Shown here: positions 34,832 through 46,037 of the stretch, in pieces
How positions within the stretch are numbered: the stretch's first letter is position 1
Layout: every line of letters begins with the position of its first letter
Assembly: GCA_947561395.2 (NCBI GenBank)
Contig: OX387183.1
Span: 35,266,853-35,330,852 of the forward strand
DNA length: 64,000 nt
From: Buxus sempervirens
Taxonomy: Eukaryota > Streptophyta > Magnoliopsida > Buxales > Buxaceae
Direction of reading: 5' to 3'
The notes under the pieces: generated by a model
What the model was told of the DNA's origin: nothing
The model's input: only the letters and a program-made list of their open reading frames with translations
Databases searched by the model: none
Program-made: the position numbers and the translations under genes

Positions 34832-37118
34832 TGTAAAATCCCGAATTTTTAATCACATTAAAAATATTAGATTTTTGTTGTTAATTAGTTTAATTAATGG
34901 AAAATCTTAAAATAGAGAAAAGGGAATTATTTGGAGAAAAATACTTAAAAGAAAATAGTATAGGAGGAATTAATAAAAGGGCAAATTCATTAATTTAGTT
35001 TTGTTAGGGGGTTGGTGGTTTGGTATTGTAGCAAGCAAAGGTATTTTGGAGATTTTACTAAACTAAGTGAAGAAGGTTGTAAACTAACTAAAGTGGTGAT
35101 TATGAAAATAATTTCGATAATTAATGGTAATATGTATTAAAGTTTATTATAAGTTAATGAGGTGCTAAGGCAGGTGATTAGGTGGAGTGGCAATTTGTGA
35201 GTCATGTGTTATAGGGTTGAGTAGGTAGGAAGTTTGGTGGTCTAGTGAAGCAGTGGATCATGAGATAGTTTTAGGGTGCAAGCGACCGCTATAAGTAGCA
35301 GAAATGTTGGGGAGTTTAGGTTTAGCTCGTTTTGTTCAAGAGGAGGAGGTTGCGGCTGCTGATCATCTCGATCAAGAAACTAGGGCAAGGTGGATTGGGG
35401 TGCTGGATCTGTTTGGAAGCTATTCAGAAGTAGGAGATCTTTTTACTGGAGGTTGCTGGGATCGGTCCAACCTAGGGTGCGATCAGGAATCGAGATTTGG
35501 AACCCCGATCGCTCATTGAAGTGATTTTGGAGTTGCTGCCGTGCAAGGTTTGAAGTGGATTTGCAAGAAATCAATCATGGGGTTCTTCTTATCAGGTGAG
35601 TAGCATCGTTTTAATCCGGTGTTTTGGTTTTGATCCCTAAGTTTAGTCGTATAGCATGATTTCGGGAAACATAGCTTTCGAACGTGGTTTATTTGATTAG
35701 ATTCAGAGTCGGGATATAAAGTATGTTAGATTAATTTCAACCCATGTTTAATCGTCTTTTGGGGATGGTAGAAACACTAGAAAATTGTTGCAGAAGTCTA
35801 AAATTTGGTTAGTTATGGAGTTTTAGAGTTAACAGAGAGTCGCAAATTGTAGAGTGTGTCCGCCGAGTTGCCACCGACCTCCTTACCCTAGCGGCAGCTT
35901 AGCGCATAGGAGCAGGGTAGGTTCGCTGAGTTGGTGCTGACCTCGCGCCAACGAGTCGAGCTCAGTGCGAAACAAAAATCGTGGGTCCGCCGACCTGGCG
36001 CCAAGCGATAGAGGTTAGCGCACCTTAAAAAATTTCCAGGGTCGTGCGACTGACCTATATGAGACTATTTTTGGCACTTTAATGTTTACCCCTTTTATCC
36101 AAAAGTCTGTTTAGGTGGTTAGAGACATTCTTCATTCTTCCAAACTCCTGAAGATCATTGAGTCAAATTGTTGGTAGGATTTATAAGTTCCCAAAAGTGA
36201 TATTCAAAGTACAGTAGGTAATCAAATTTCTATCCTTGATACCCTCGGTTAGTGTTTCAATCTTATCTATGATTTAACATTGTTTCTAGCTGTGAATATT
36301 TTTAATCTGAGTTTACGTGTTTTCTATCAAAGTGTTAAGTTGGTTTTACGAATATTGTTTTGTGTGAGCAATGGGGATTTTATTGCCGAATGGACTTGTG
36401 TTTTTGGGTCAGAGCACCTATTGGGTTTCCGTGAGATACTATGCTGGTCCGGAGTAACTGTGATGAATTGTGTTGGGATGAGGTAACATAGGCCCGTGTG
36501 GTTCCCTCATCGAGTGTTGTGTTGGGATGAGGTAACACAGGCCCCATGTGGCTCCCTCATAGGATATGGTATTGGGATGAGGTCCATAGACCCGACGTGG
36601 TTCCCTCATCAAGTTTGATATGAGATTGGTACTAGATTCGTTTTATATTTGGGTTATATGTGACTTTACGGCTATATGCACGATTTGATATCGACGTTAT
36701 TGCTTGATTTACATGATGAATTTCCACATTTTATATCACATGGATTATTGGGATTCTATTGGATTACTCGGATTGGACGTGTTATCATCATCGTATATGT
36801 GTTGCACCGTGGCATGTTTTTAGAATTGAACTAAATGGTTTTGTGCATGCATGTGCTGCTCACTGGGATATTCGTATCTCATTCCGTTTGTTTTGTTTTG
36901 TTTTGTTTTCAGCTGCATCTTGGAGAGAACGATACTGCGAGGTGTTGCTTGGTCATGTGAGTTTTTTTTCAGTTTGGGGTTATTTTAGCGTACTTTGATT
37001 TTCTAGTTATTGTCATTTCATGTTGTTCCTTCACTCTGATATTGCGATCCTGTGTTTTGTATTAACCTCCGGGGATGAGTTACGGTGTTATTTCGTGACT
37101 TGGATCTAGGGCGTTACA
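34832..37118 (+). mobile_element. Solo LTR, 2.3 kb, TSD TTGCA
   Basis: Starts TGTAAAATCCCG and ends TAGGGCGTTACA. Perfect TTGCA duplications lie at 34827-34831 and 37119-37123. Sense order: TATA-like CTATAAGTAG 35289-35298, donor-like CAGGTGAGTAG 35593-35603, GC-rich island 35850-36030 (GCCGAGTTGGCGC-type words), ATGAGGT...CCCTCAT repeats 36474-36610, hairpin TGGGATATTCGTATCTCA 36864-36881, a (TTTTG)n run near 36890, CTCTGATA 37034-37041. It is closely similar in layout to the minus-strand copy at 56268-58569, which shares the TTCG loop and TGCGATCCTGTG near the end. Confidence 0.85.
36474..36610. repeat. Three ATGAGGT...CCCTCAT inverted-repeat units
   Basis: Units of about 55-60 bp start TTGGGATGAGGT and end TCCCTCAT, with CACAGGCCC(C)ATGTGG in the middle. 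Each unit can form a hairpin. Confidence 0.85.
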
Positions 37119-37706
37119 TTGCAATTGTTATAAATTGATGAACTGTACACTAAAGCACATGCATGCACTATTGTATGACACATGAGATGCCGTGGATTTT
37201 ATTGTATTAAAAACTACCTACATGTCATGGTTTCATTGAGATATATTTGCATAAACTGTGTTTTATCGAATCATGTATGTATTGCTTACTGAGACATTTG
37301 TCTCATAGTTGTTATCTATCTTATTTTTCAGATCCATCGACGTCCGGTGTGAAGGACCGGGCTTGGGATAAAGGAAAGGAAAATGCCATCGGGTATAGAG
37401 AGGAAGACCACTATAGGCCTTAGGATTTTCTTTTGTTGCACATATATAGTTTTGAAATGTAAAACCTTTACCTTTGAGAGGAGTGATTAATCACCCGTCT
37501 TTTGTAACTAAACTCTCTTGTTCCATTTCATTTCAAATGTATATATGATCACATTTTTGATATGCACATGTATAAACTGTTGCACTTGCACTTGTATAGA
37601 AAAGTTTTAAAATCCTCCGTGTTTTGTTGAGTATAAAGGTCCACTTGCCACAGTATGGAACTGGTTGTGCCTTGGAGGGGCAGGCTTGGTTCCGGGGCGT
37701 GACAAT

Positions 37707-40700
37707 TGTAACGCCTCGAACCCGGGTCATGCAAACCAGCACCCAACCCCAACCCGGATCGCTACTGTAACAACTCAAGTCCGGTTCAACAACCAAACTC
37801 GAGATGTTACCACGAAGCTGGGGTCAGATATAAACCAAGATTTACAATAATTTTAAATTTATTAATTACATCAGAGTTATGGTGGCCAATAAAAACAATT
37901 CTTTATTCAATAATATCAATTCGGTTTACAATAAAGTTTATCTAATCAACATGTGGCATTAATACCAATTATAATTCTACCCATCAAATTAAACCCCATC
38001 TTCGCGATCTCTTCAAGCAACCTGAAAAATAGGGAAAAACGGAGTAAGATTTACATCTTAGCAAGTAGCAGGTGCATGTAATTAGAAATAGTCTAATGTA
38101 AGCAAATAGTCATGAGGTATTCGATTAATCAACGATAAGACGAGAAATCCAAGTTATTCATGGCAATTATAAATAAAGCGATAAAACAGATGATCATGAA
38201 TAATATTAGTAACTTGATGTTAACGGGGTAAAACTGACAAAAGCGATAAAACATGTGCCATTGCAGGACTCACAAAGATGATAAATATTTGAGATGACAC
38301 TCGACTAAATGCTATACCACCGTACGACTTAGGGGCAGTGCTACTTGATGATACTCAAGCCCCATGCAGCGCAGCTATAGACAAGAGCTATAGTCACCGA
38401 CTTATTGTGCACGAACTCAACAAAGTTGGCATGTACCACCAGCATGCAGCACCAGAATCAATACATGGAGATGACCGCTTATCCACAAGTACGGGGAATC
38501 ACCAGCGGCGCACCGGGGTGTCCCTCCAGACATAGGACCTTCCCAGAGCAAACTAACTTGCAAGGGAAGTGCGCTCGCATATAGGAGTAACTCAACCAAA
38601 ACTAAATACCACTTAGCTAATCAGCCAAAACTATGAATCTATATATAGCTAAGCCCACTGACACAAAACACGATAAAACCACATACGGGAGGACACGCTA
38701 ATGTAGGAGGCATACACACTTTTATCCATAAAGGATTACACATCTCTACACAGAGGATTACCCATCTCTGCCGTAAAAGCTAGCATCAACTCAACCACAG
38801 AAGCCGTACCACTCAACCGTAAAAGAAAAGCGAATAACAACATACCACATAACAATCCATACCAAAATATTCAATTCTAAGAGAAAACCACGATTCAATC
38901 CTTACAAATCCAATTAAAGCCTTTTTCAGAATAACATATGCAATTTCCCAAATATATTCAAAATAAAACTCATGTATCATATGTTCGATAAAACTCAGAG
39001 TTTATGCAATTCCAGTAGCCAACATTTATATTGAAAGCTCAAATAAAGTAAATCAAATCTTACTTAAAGTTTTCCTTATTAATCCTTTTATTAGAATCCA
39101 ATTTCCTATCTTAACACTTAAGAGAGTTTCTATTTAGGTTTTCTGTATTTTTATTCTCTAGCATGTCCTACAGACCTAAAATAAAGTTTAGGAGAAGCTT
39201 TTAATCCATAAATACAAGCTAGTATCAATCCTATCCTTAGGATTGATACTATCCTATCCTTAGGACCTCCAATTACTTGGTTAGTTTTAAAATATAATTT
39301 TATAAATTTTTATACTTTAATTTGGTCTTTATAAAGATGCTAGTATGCTTCACTTATTAGAAAAATTATTAGATATTTATTCGTATTACAAAAATACCAA
39401 AATCTACAAATTCTGCATGGAGCGCCTACCTTTACAGGGCTAGGCGGTCTTGGGCGATCCTAGGCGCTCGTGTAATTTTTAACAGAATTTTCTAGATTTA
39501 CAAAGTTTGGATTTTTATGCTTTTGCTATATGTTTCTTTGGTCTAAATTAATCTACTAACATTCTAAAACATTCCTAAAGCCTTCTAGATTAGTTTGCAT
39601 CAATTAATTTCCAACCTATTACTATCCACATGATCATACCTATGATTATTCAATACTTTTCATATTTCTTCAAGTTTTGATTTTTGTGCTTAGTCTTTGG
39701 GTTTCTTTGGTCTAAAATAATTCCCTAACATTCTAAATCATTCTTACAACACTATAGATTAATTTGCATCAATTAAATATCATCCCATGAATATTTACAT
39801 GATCAAACAAAGATTTCTTCCTTACTTTAGTAAATCCTTCAAGAACATAGAACTCTAAAATATAAACCATTTGATTCCATGTAAATCCAGTTCCGACTAA
39901 TCCATTCAAACCATATTAAATCACAGAAAACAAAATCATGCAATTCCTCCAGTTTTCCAAGGGTTACTACTTGCCTCATACGCTAAAAATCCATCTTCCA
40001 TTGAAGTTTCTAATTCTGGACCCAAATTTTGCTCCCAAACGCACCAACCTAGAGTTCTCCAATTTAAATCTCCACCATTCATATTGTAGATCCATCAGTC
40101 ATGAACAAAACCTCCAAAGTTGAAGACGATCCACCATACGGATTTTGCTCGATCGCGATTTGATGAAGACTAGTTGGACATCTCCAGTAACCTTCTTCTT
40201 AATTTCTCTCCCTTTTTTCTCTCATTATAAAACCCATGAAAATTCTCTCGTCTCACCTTACTCTCCTATTTATACTTGGCTTTAGAAGTCCTAAAACAAC
40301 CCTAATAGGTTCCTTTAATTTAGGCTAACCCAACCAAGGTCTAAAAAGTCTAACTCCTTCTAATTAATTCCTACTTTTTCTCCACCTTCTATTTTTATAC
40401 TAAAACAATATTAATCAATTCTCTTATTATCTAAACACTCTTTACAACCTATTTTCGTGCCTAATAATTACTTAAACACTAAATATCACCTAAAACCCAA
40501 ATTAATTACTTTTTCTCCCAATTAAGACTTGAAATCTCCTAATTACCCTTTTTCCACATTTGGGCTTTTATTAATTCCTTTTAATTTCTAACTTGTCTAA
40601 ATAAATTATTTTCTTCTATTTTTTTAATCCTAGTTATTATTTAATGATTTATTTATTAATTACACTTTTCTGAAAATTACCAAAATACCCTTTTTACCCT

Positions 40701-40852
40701 TTTAGGCTAATTTCCTTAAAATTCTTTCTTTATTTACAACTTCTTACCTATTTGAATTACTTATTCTCTAAATCTTCACTTTTTAACTTAACTCATATTT
40801 TCTTTTATTTATATATTTATTTATTTATTATGTGAAAATTCAGGGTTTTACA
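37707..40852 (-). mobile_element. Solo LTR copy A, 3.1 kb, TSD ACAAT
   Basis: Starts TGTAACGCCTCG and ends CAGGGTTTTACA. Perfect ACAAT duplications lie at 37702-37706 and 40853-40857; the left one includes the last three bases of the LTR 32771-37704. On the minus (sense) strand: TATAAATA at 40267-40274, donor-like GGCAAGTAG at 39967-39975 (GC rather than GT), GC-rich island 39418-39475, hairpin TAAGATGTAAATCTTA at 38045-38060, CTCTGATG at 37869-37876. Very similar to 46878-49885 (same strand) and 42191-45160 (opposite strand). A shared 65-codon frame is conserved by recent descent rather than by function. Confidence 0.9.
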
Positions 40853-40860
40853 ACAATATT

Positions 40861-41947
40861 GGTATAGATTGGAACAAATTAGTATAGAACCAATCCAATT
40901 AGGGATGAAATGACCCTGTAGCATTCGTAGGATGCTACATGTGGCAACATCTACAGGAATTGCACCAGATGATTTCAACCCTTCACCCGACCAATTCAAT
41001 CTGAATAAATTTTTTCAAAATAAATCAAAAAAATGAAAAAAGTTTAGGAAAATTATTTTAAAAATTATGTTCTCTCTCTATGCATTTCTTTGGAGGTCCC
41101 AAGTTGAATCGAACAGTTCACACCAGTACCGTCTAGCCCAATGTACTATGAATCCTACTGCATCTACATGCATGAGCCAACAGAAGAAGAGTCATTGAAA
41201 AAAATTTGGGAAAATTATAAACAACAACATTTTTTAAAAATTACGTTCTCAGTTTGTACATTTCTTTGGCGGTCCCAAGTTGGACCAAACAGTTCGACCA
41301 GTACTATCCCACCAAATAATCATGCATCCTACATCCAGGCATGAGTCGATAGATGTTGTAAAATCAAGGGAGTTTATTTTGACTCAGTCAAGGCATAAGT
41401 AATGGTTACATAACAGCTGCAAATCAAGCATAAGAATCACATGAATATCAAGAATGAGAGTCTCATGGATGGGATATCATTTTAAAAAATTTTTTTCTTT
41501 AAAAATGTCTTCTACGAGGAAACTATTGTAGCAACTGTAGACCTTTGTGCTTATACGCAAATAGCACCAATCAGTCATAGGCAATGTAAAAAGTTTGATC
41601 ATTATTGTGTTTTACCATATTATTCCAAATTTTCTTTGCAAATATACAATGTCTTAACGCATTACTTGAATTTTCATTTTTATTATTAGCATAAGTCGAA
41701 TGTACCAATATATGCAATATTTCACCTATACAAATATTGTTGTATACCTAGTCTACCGTGATAACATAGCCAAACAAAATCTTTAGTTTTGGGGTGCCTG
41801 GGAATTCCCAAATCAAATTCTAATTCTTTGCTAAATTTATGATAGGCCCTGATTGGTTGGATGAATTGGAATTGCATTTAATAATTCTAATTCTAATTCC
41901 AATTCATCAATTATTGGAATTTGGTAGTATAAGGTTTTAGCAATTTG
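40861..41947. other. Non-coding DNA with a tandem duplication
   Basis: Two diverged copies of a roughly 150-bp unit (41060-41170 and 41225-41345) share GCATTTCTTTGG.GGTCCCAAGTTG, AACAGTTC and CATGCAT/CATGAG blocks. No genes recognised. Confidence 0.6.
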
Positions 41948-44900
41948 TGTTGGCTTATTTCTGTGCCAAAAGTGTGTTTAAAATATTAAAATAGGTCAGA
42001 GTGGTTATGTGTCAAAGGGTGTTGCAAACGGAGCAAAATAGAGCATTTTATAGTGATTGCTAAAGAGCGTGAGAAGAAGGCTCGAGTGCTGAATAAAAGC
42101 ATGTACAAAGACCTGCAACTCGAGTGACGTAATGCATAAAGCTAAACGCTCTAGTGCTCAGTGCATTGTTTGTGTTTTGTCTGTGCTTTTTGTAAAACCC
42201 CGAATTTTCACCTAATAAATAAATAAATAATAATTAAAAGAAAATATGAGTTAAGTGAAGATTTAGAGGTAAGTAATTCAAATAGGTCATAAATTGTAAA
42301 TAAAGAAAGAATTTTAATGAAATTAACCTAAAAGAGTAAAAAGGGTATTTTGTTAATTTTCAGAAAAAGGTAATTAGTAAATAGATCATCAAATAATAAT
42401 TAGAATTGGAAAATAGAAGAAAATAAATTATTTTGAAAAGTTAGAAATTAAAAGAAATTAATAAAAGCCTAAAAGTAGGAAAAAGGGTAATTAGGAGATT
42501 TCACGTCTTAATTTGGAGAAAATAAGGTTTTAGGTGATAATAATGTTTAATTAAATATTTTGCACGAAAATAGGTTATAAATAGGAGTTTAGATAATAAG
42601 AAACTTAATTAGGATTGTTAAGTAGAAAAATAGAAGGTGGAGAAAAAGTAGGAATTAAATTAGAAGGTGTTAGACATTAATTAGACCATGGTTGGGTTAG
42701 CCCAAATTAAATTAGCCAATTAGGGTTGGTTTAGGATTTTTAAAGCCTAATATAAATAGGAAACTAAGGTTAGACAAGAGGGAAATTTCGTGGGTTATTG
42801 TTGAGAGAAAAAGGGAGAGAAAGGAAGAAGGTGGCTAATGGAGGTGTTTGACCAGCCATCATCAAAACATGATCGGGAAAATCCGTGCAGTGGATTGCCT
42901 TCAAATTTGGAGGTTTTGTTCATCACTGATGGAACTACATTGTGTACGGTGGAGATTTGAATTGGAAGAGTCTAGCTTGGTGCGTTTGGGAGCAAAAGTA
43001 AGGTTCAGAATTAGAAGTTTCAATGGAAGAAGGATTTGGTGTATAAGGTAAGTAGTAACCCTTGGAAAACGTGAGGAACTGCATGATTTTGTTTTCTGTG
43101 ATTTCATATGGATTGAATGGATTAGCCGGAACAGTATTTACATGGAATCAAATGGTTTATATTTTAGAGTTTTGTGTTCTTGAAGGATTTGCTAAAATAA
43201 TGAATAAATCTTAGTTTGATTATGTAAATAAAGGTAGGAGGGTATTTTATTAACAAGAATAAATCTAGAAGGCTTTAGGAATGTTTTAGAATGTTATTAG
43301 ATTAATTTAGACCAAAGAAACATATGGCAAAGGCATAAAAATCCGAACTTTAAAAATCTGGAAAATTCTTTTAAAAATTTCACGAGCGCCTAGGATCGCC
43401 TAGCCCTGTAGAGGTAGGCGCTCTATGTAAAATTTGCAGATTTTGGGAATTTTGTAATAGGAATAATTATTCAATAAATTTTCTGATTAGTTAAGCATGT
43501 TAGCATCTTTATAAGGACCTAATTGAGGTATAAAAATTATAAAATTAAATGGGAAAGATTATCCAATAAATTGAAGGTTTCAATAAAAGGATTGTTTATA
43601 AAAGAGTCAAAGGGTATGGATATTGCTAGAAATAATACTACTGAAATTTATAGCTTATAAACATCTTTTAAACTTCATTCTAGGTCTGTAGAACATGTTG
43701 GAAAAATAAAATACAGAAAATTCAAATAGAAACTAGCTTAGGTGCTAAGGTAGGAAATTGGATTCTAATAAAATGGATTAATAAAGAAAACTCTAAGTAA
43801 GATTGGATTTACTTTATTTTGAGCTTTAAATAGGAATATTGGCTACTGGAATTGCATAAACTCAGATTTTATCGGATTTATGATACTTGAGTTTTATTTT
43901 GAATATAATTGGAAGAATTGCATATGTTATTTTGAAAAAGCCTATAATTGGATTTGTTATGATTGAATCATGATTTTCACATGGAATGGAATACTTGGGT
44001 ATGGATTGGTATGTGGTATGATGTTGTTCTCTTTAATTTTATGGTTGGGTGATACGGCTTCTATGGTTGAGTTGATACCAACTTTTACGGCAGAGATGGG
44101 TAATCCTCTGTGTAGAGATGTGTAATCCTTTACAGGTAAAAGTGTGTATGCCTCCTACATTAGCGTGTCCTCACGTATGTGGTTTTATTGTGGTTTGTGT
44201 CAGTGGGCTTAGCTGTATATGGATCCATAGTTTTGGCTGGTTAGCTGAGTGGTATTTAGTTTGGGTTGAGTTACTCCTATATGCGAGCGCACTTCCCTTG
44301 CAAGTTAGTTTGCTCTGGGAAGGTCCTATGTCTGGAGGGACACCCCGGTGCGCCGCTGGTGATTCCCCGTACTTGTGGATAAGCGGCCATCTCCATGTAT
44401 TGATTCTGGTGCTGCATGCTGGTGGTACATGCCAACTTTGTTGAGTTCGTGCGCAATAAGTCGGTGACTACAGCTCTTGTCTATAGCTGCGCTGCATGGG
44501 GCTTGAGTATCATCAAGTAGCACTGCCCCTAAGTCGCACGGTGGTATAGCAGTTAGTTGAGTGTCATCTCAAATACTTATCATCTTTGTGAGTCTTGCAA
44601 TGGCATGTGTTTGATCACTTTTGTCGGTTTTACGTCGTTAACATCAAGTTATTGATATTATTCATGATCATCTGTTTTATCGCTTTACTTGGAATTACCA
44701 TGGATAACTTGGATTTTTCGTCTTATCGTTGATTAATCGAATACCTCATGACTATTTGCTTACATTGGACTGTTTCAATTTGCATGCACCTGCTACTTGC
44801 TGAGATGTAAATCTCACTCCGTTTTCCCATATTTTTCAGGTTGCTTGGAGAGATCGCGAAGATGGGGTTTAATTTGATGGGTAGAATTATAATTGGTATT

Positions 44901-45994
44901 AATGCCACATGTTGATTAGATAAACTTTATTATAAACCGAATTGATATTATTGAATAAAGAATTGTTTTTATTGGCCACCATAACTCTGATGTTATTAGT
45001 TAGTAAAGTTTAAAATTATTGTGAATCTTGGTTTGTATTTGACCCCAGCTTCGTGGTAACACCTCGAGTTTGGTTGATGAACTGGACTTGGGTTGTTACA
45101 GTAGCGAACCGGGTTCGGGTTGGGTGCCGGTTTGCACTGACCCGGGTTCGGGGCGTTACACTTTTCTACAGAATTCGAGAGTAGCGCTCGACAGTGCTAG
45201 ATGCATGGTTCAAGTGATCAAGGTACATATAGTTGACCGCAAGACTCACCATTCGATCTGTGCTGAAACAGAAGGTTGGTTGGTTAGTTTGGATTGACCA
45301 TGAGACCTGCGCTTGACAGGATGCTTGAGTAGCCTTTCATTAAAATTTTCGAATATTTAGTTTCTATTTCGTAACTCAATCATACTTCTTGGGAAACTTA
45401 AAATACTTTTAAGGTTAGTTCTATACTCTTAAGGTCCCTTCTGTTTTCTAAAAGAAAAACATCTTTGTTTTTCTTCCTTTGAGCCATCAGTTCTTCTTTT
45501 AACTTGGAGTTTCTGGTTGGGGACATTGTTTGTGGGAGTTCTTACGGTTGCTAAACGAGTTGATTTGGTTGTTCACGGAGAAGATCTTCAGAGTTTTGAA
45601 GTCATGCAGTGGTGCAAGCCTAAAGAGTTCTTTAGATATCGAGTCTGTGAGTGCAAAGTCTTTGTTAGTCTTTTAGACCACGGTTTATAAGTCTTCTTCT
45701 CTTAGTGGATTTATTGATGTGGCGCCTGATAGCCTGGAGGGTTTTCTCTTTGAAATTTCTCATAAAGTTTTCCCTTCGTCACCAAATTTCCTTGTATTCA
45801 ATTTACTTGCTCTATTCATATACTTGCAATTTGTATGTATGAAGTGACTAGTAATTGGTTTAAAATTGTTTGATTGAGATTTGTGCTTATCTGTTGATCA
45901 ATAACTTGTTATTGATTGAAAGAAATTTTTATTCAGCATTAATACACCTCTTTGCTCCTCTCTAGGTGTATTAGAGTCTAATCCATATTTTACA
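41948..45994 (+). mobile_element. 5' LTR of a Copia element, about 1.07 kb, split by solo LTR B
   Basis: The inferred LTR starts TGTTGGCTTATTTC and ends CATATTTTACA. Three bases later comes the primer-binding site TGGTATCAGA (45997-46006), complementary to initiator methionine tRNA as in most Copia elements, and then a gag remnant. No 3' LTR is present in the window. The start could be two bases earlier. A GCTCGAGTGCTG/CTCGAGTGACG island (42060-42170, and 45170-45210 after the insertion) is where copy B landed. Confidence 0.65.
42191..45160 (+). mobile_element. Solo LTR copy B, 3.0 kb, TSD CTTTT
   Basis: Starts TGTAAAACCCCG and ends CGGGGCGTTACA. Perfect CTTTT duplications lie at 42186-42190 and 45161-45165. 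Sense plus: TATAAATA 42751-42758, donor GGTAAGTAG 43047-43055, GC-rich island 43380-43430 (GAGCGCCTAGG, TAGGCGCTC), hairpin TGAGATGTAAATCTCA 44801-44816, CTCTGATG 44985-44992. It is an inverted near-copy of 37707-40852 and 46878-49885. Confidence 0.9.
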
Positions 45995-45996
45995 AT

Positions 45997-46006
45997 TGGT
46001 ATCAGA
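45997..46006 (+). other. Copia primer-binding site
   Basis: TGGTATCAGA lies three bases after the LTR end. It is the usual Copia sequence for priming by initiator methionine tRNA. Confidence 0.7.
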
Positions 46007-46037
46007 ATGGTTAACTAGATCTTTGACTCTATTTGTC

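Larger units (their letters stand above)
32771..37704 (+). mobile_element. Solo LTR, about 2.6 kb without its nested element; TSD ATATT split by another LTR
   Basis: Starts TGTGAAACCCCG and ends TTCCGGGGCGTGACA. The left duplication is ATATT (32766-32770). The right copy is AT (37705-37706) plus ATT (40858-40860), separated by the LTR 37707-40852 and one copy of its own target duplication. Sense features: donor-like ATGTAAGCAACACC near 33331, GC-rich island 33505-33700 (GCTCGAGTAGTCGCTCGAG), word arrays 34085-34770, hairpin TGAGACATTTGTCTCA 37290-37305. The LTR 34832-37118 is nested in it. Open frames of 60-166 codons here lack recognisable domains. Confidence 0.8.

Noticed and set aside
38338..38535. 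65-codon frame repeated at 47515-47712 and on minus at 44326-44523
   Set aside because: Conserved only because copies A, B and C are recent duplicates; no domain and no counterpart in more distant LTR relatives.
44118..44444. 108-codon frame with a Cys-rich start
   Set aside because: Lies wholly in LTR copy B over the word-array region; antisense of another frame and without domain similarity.
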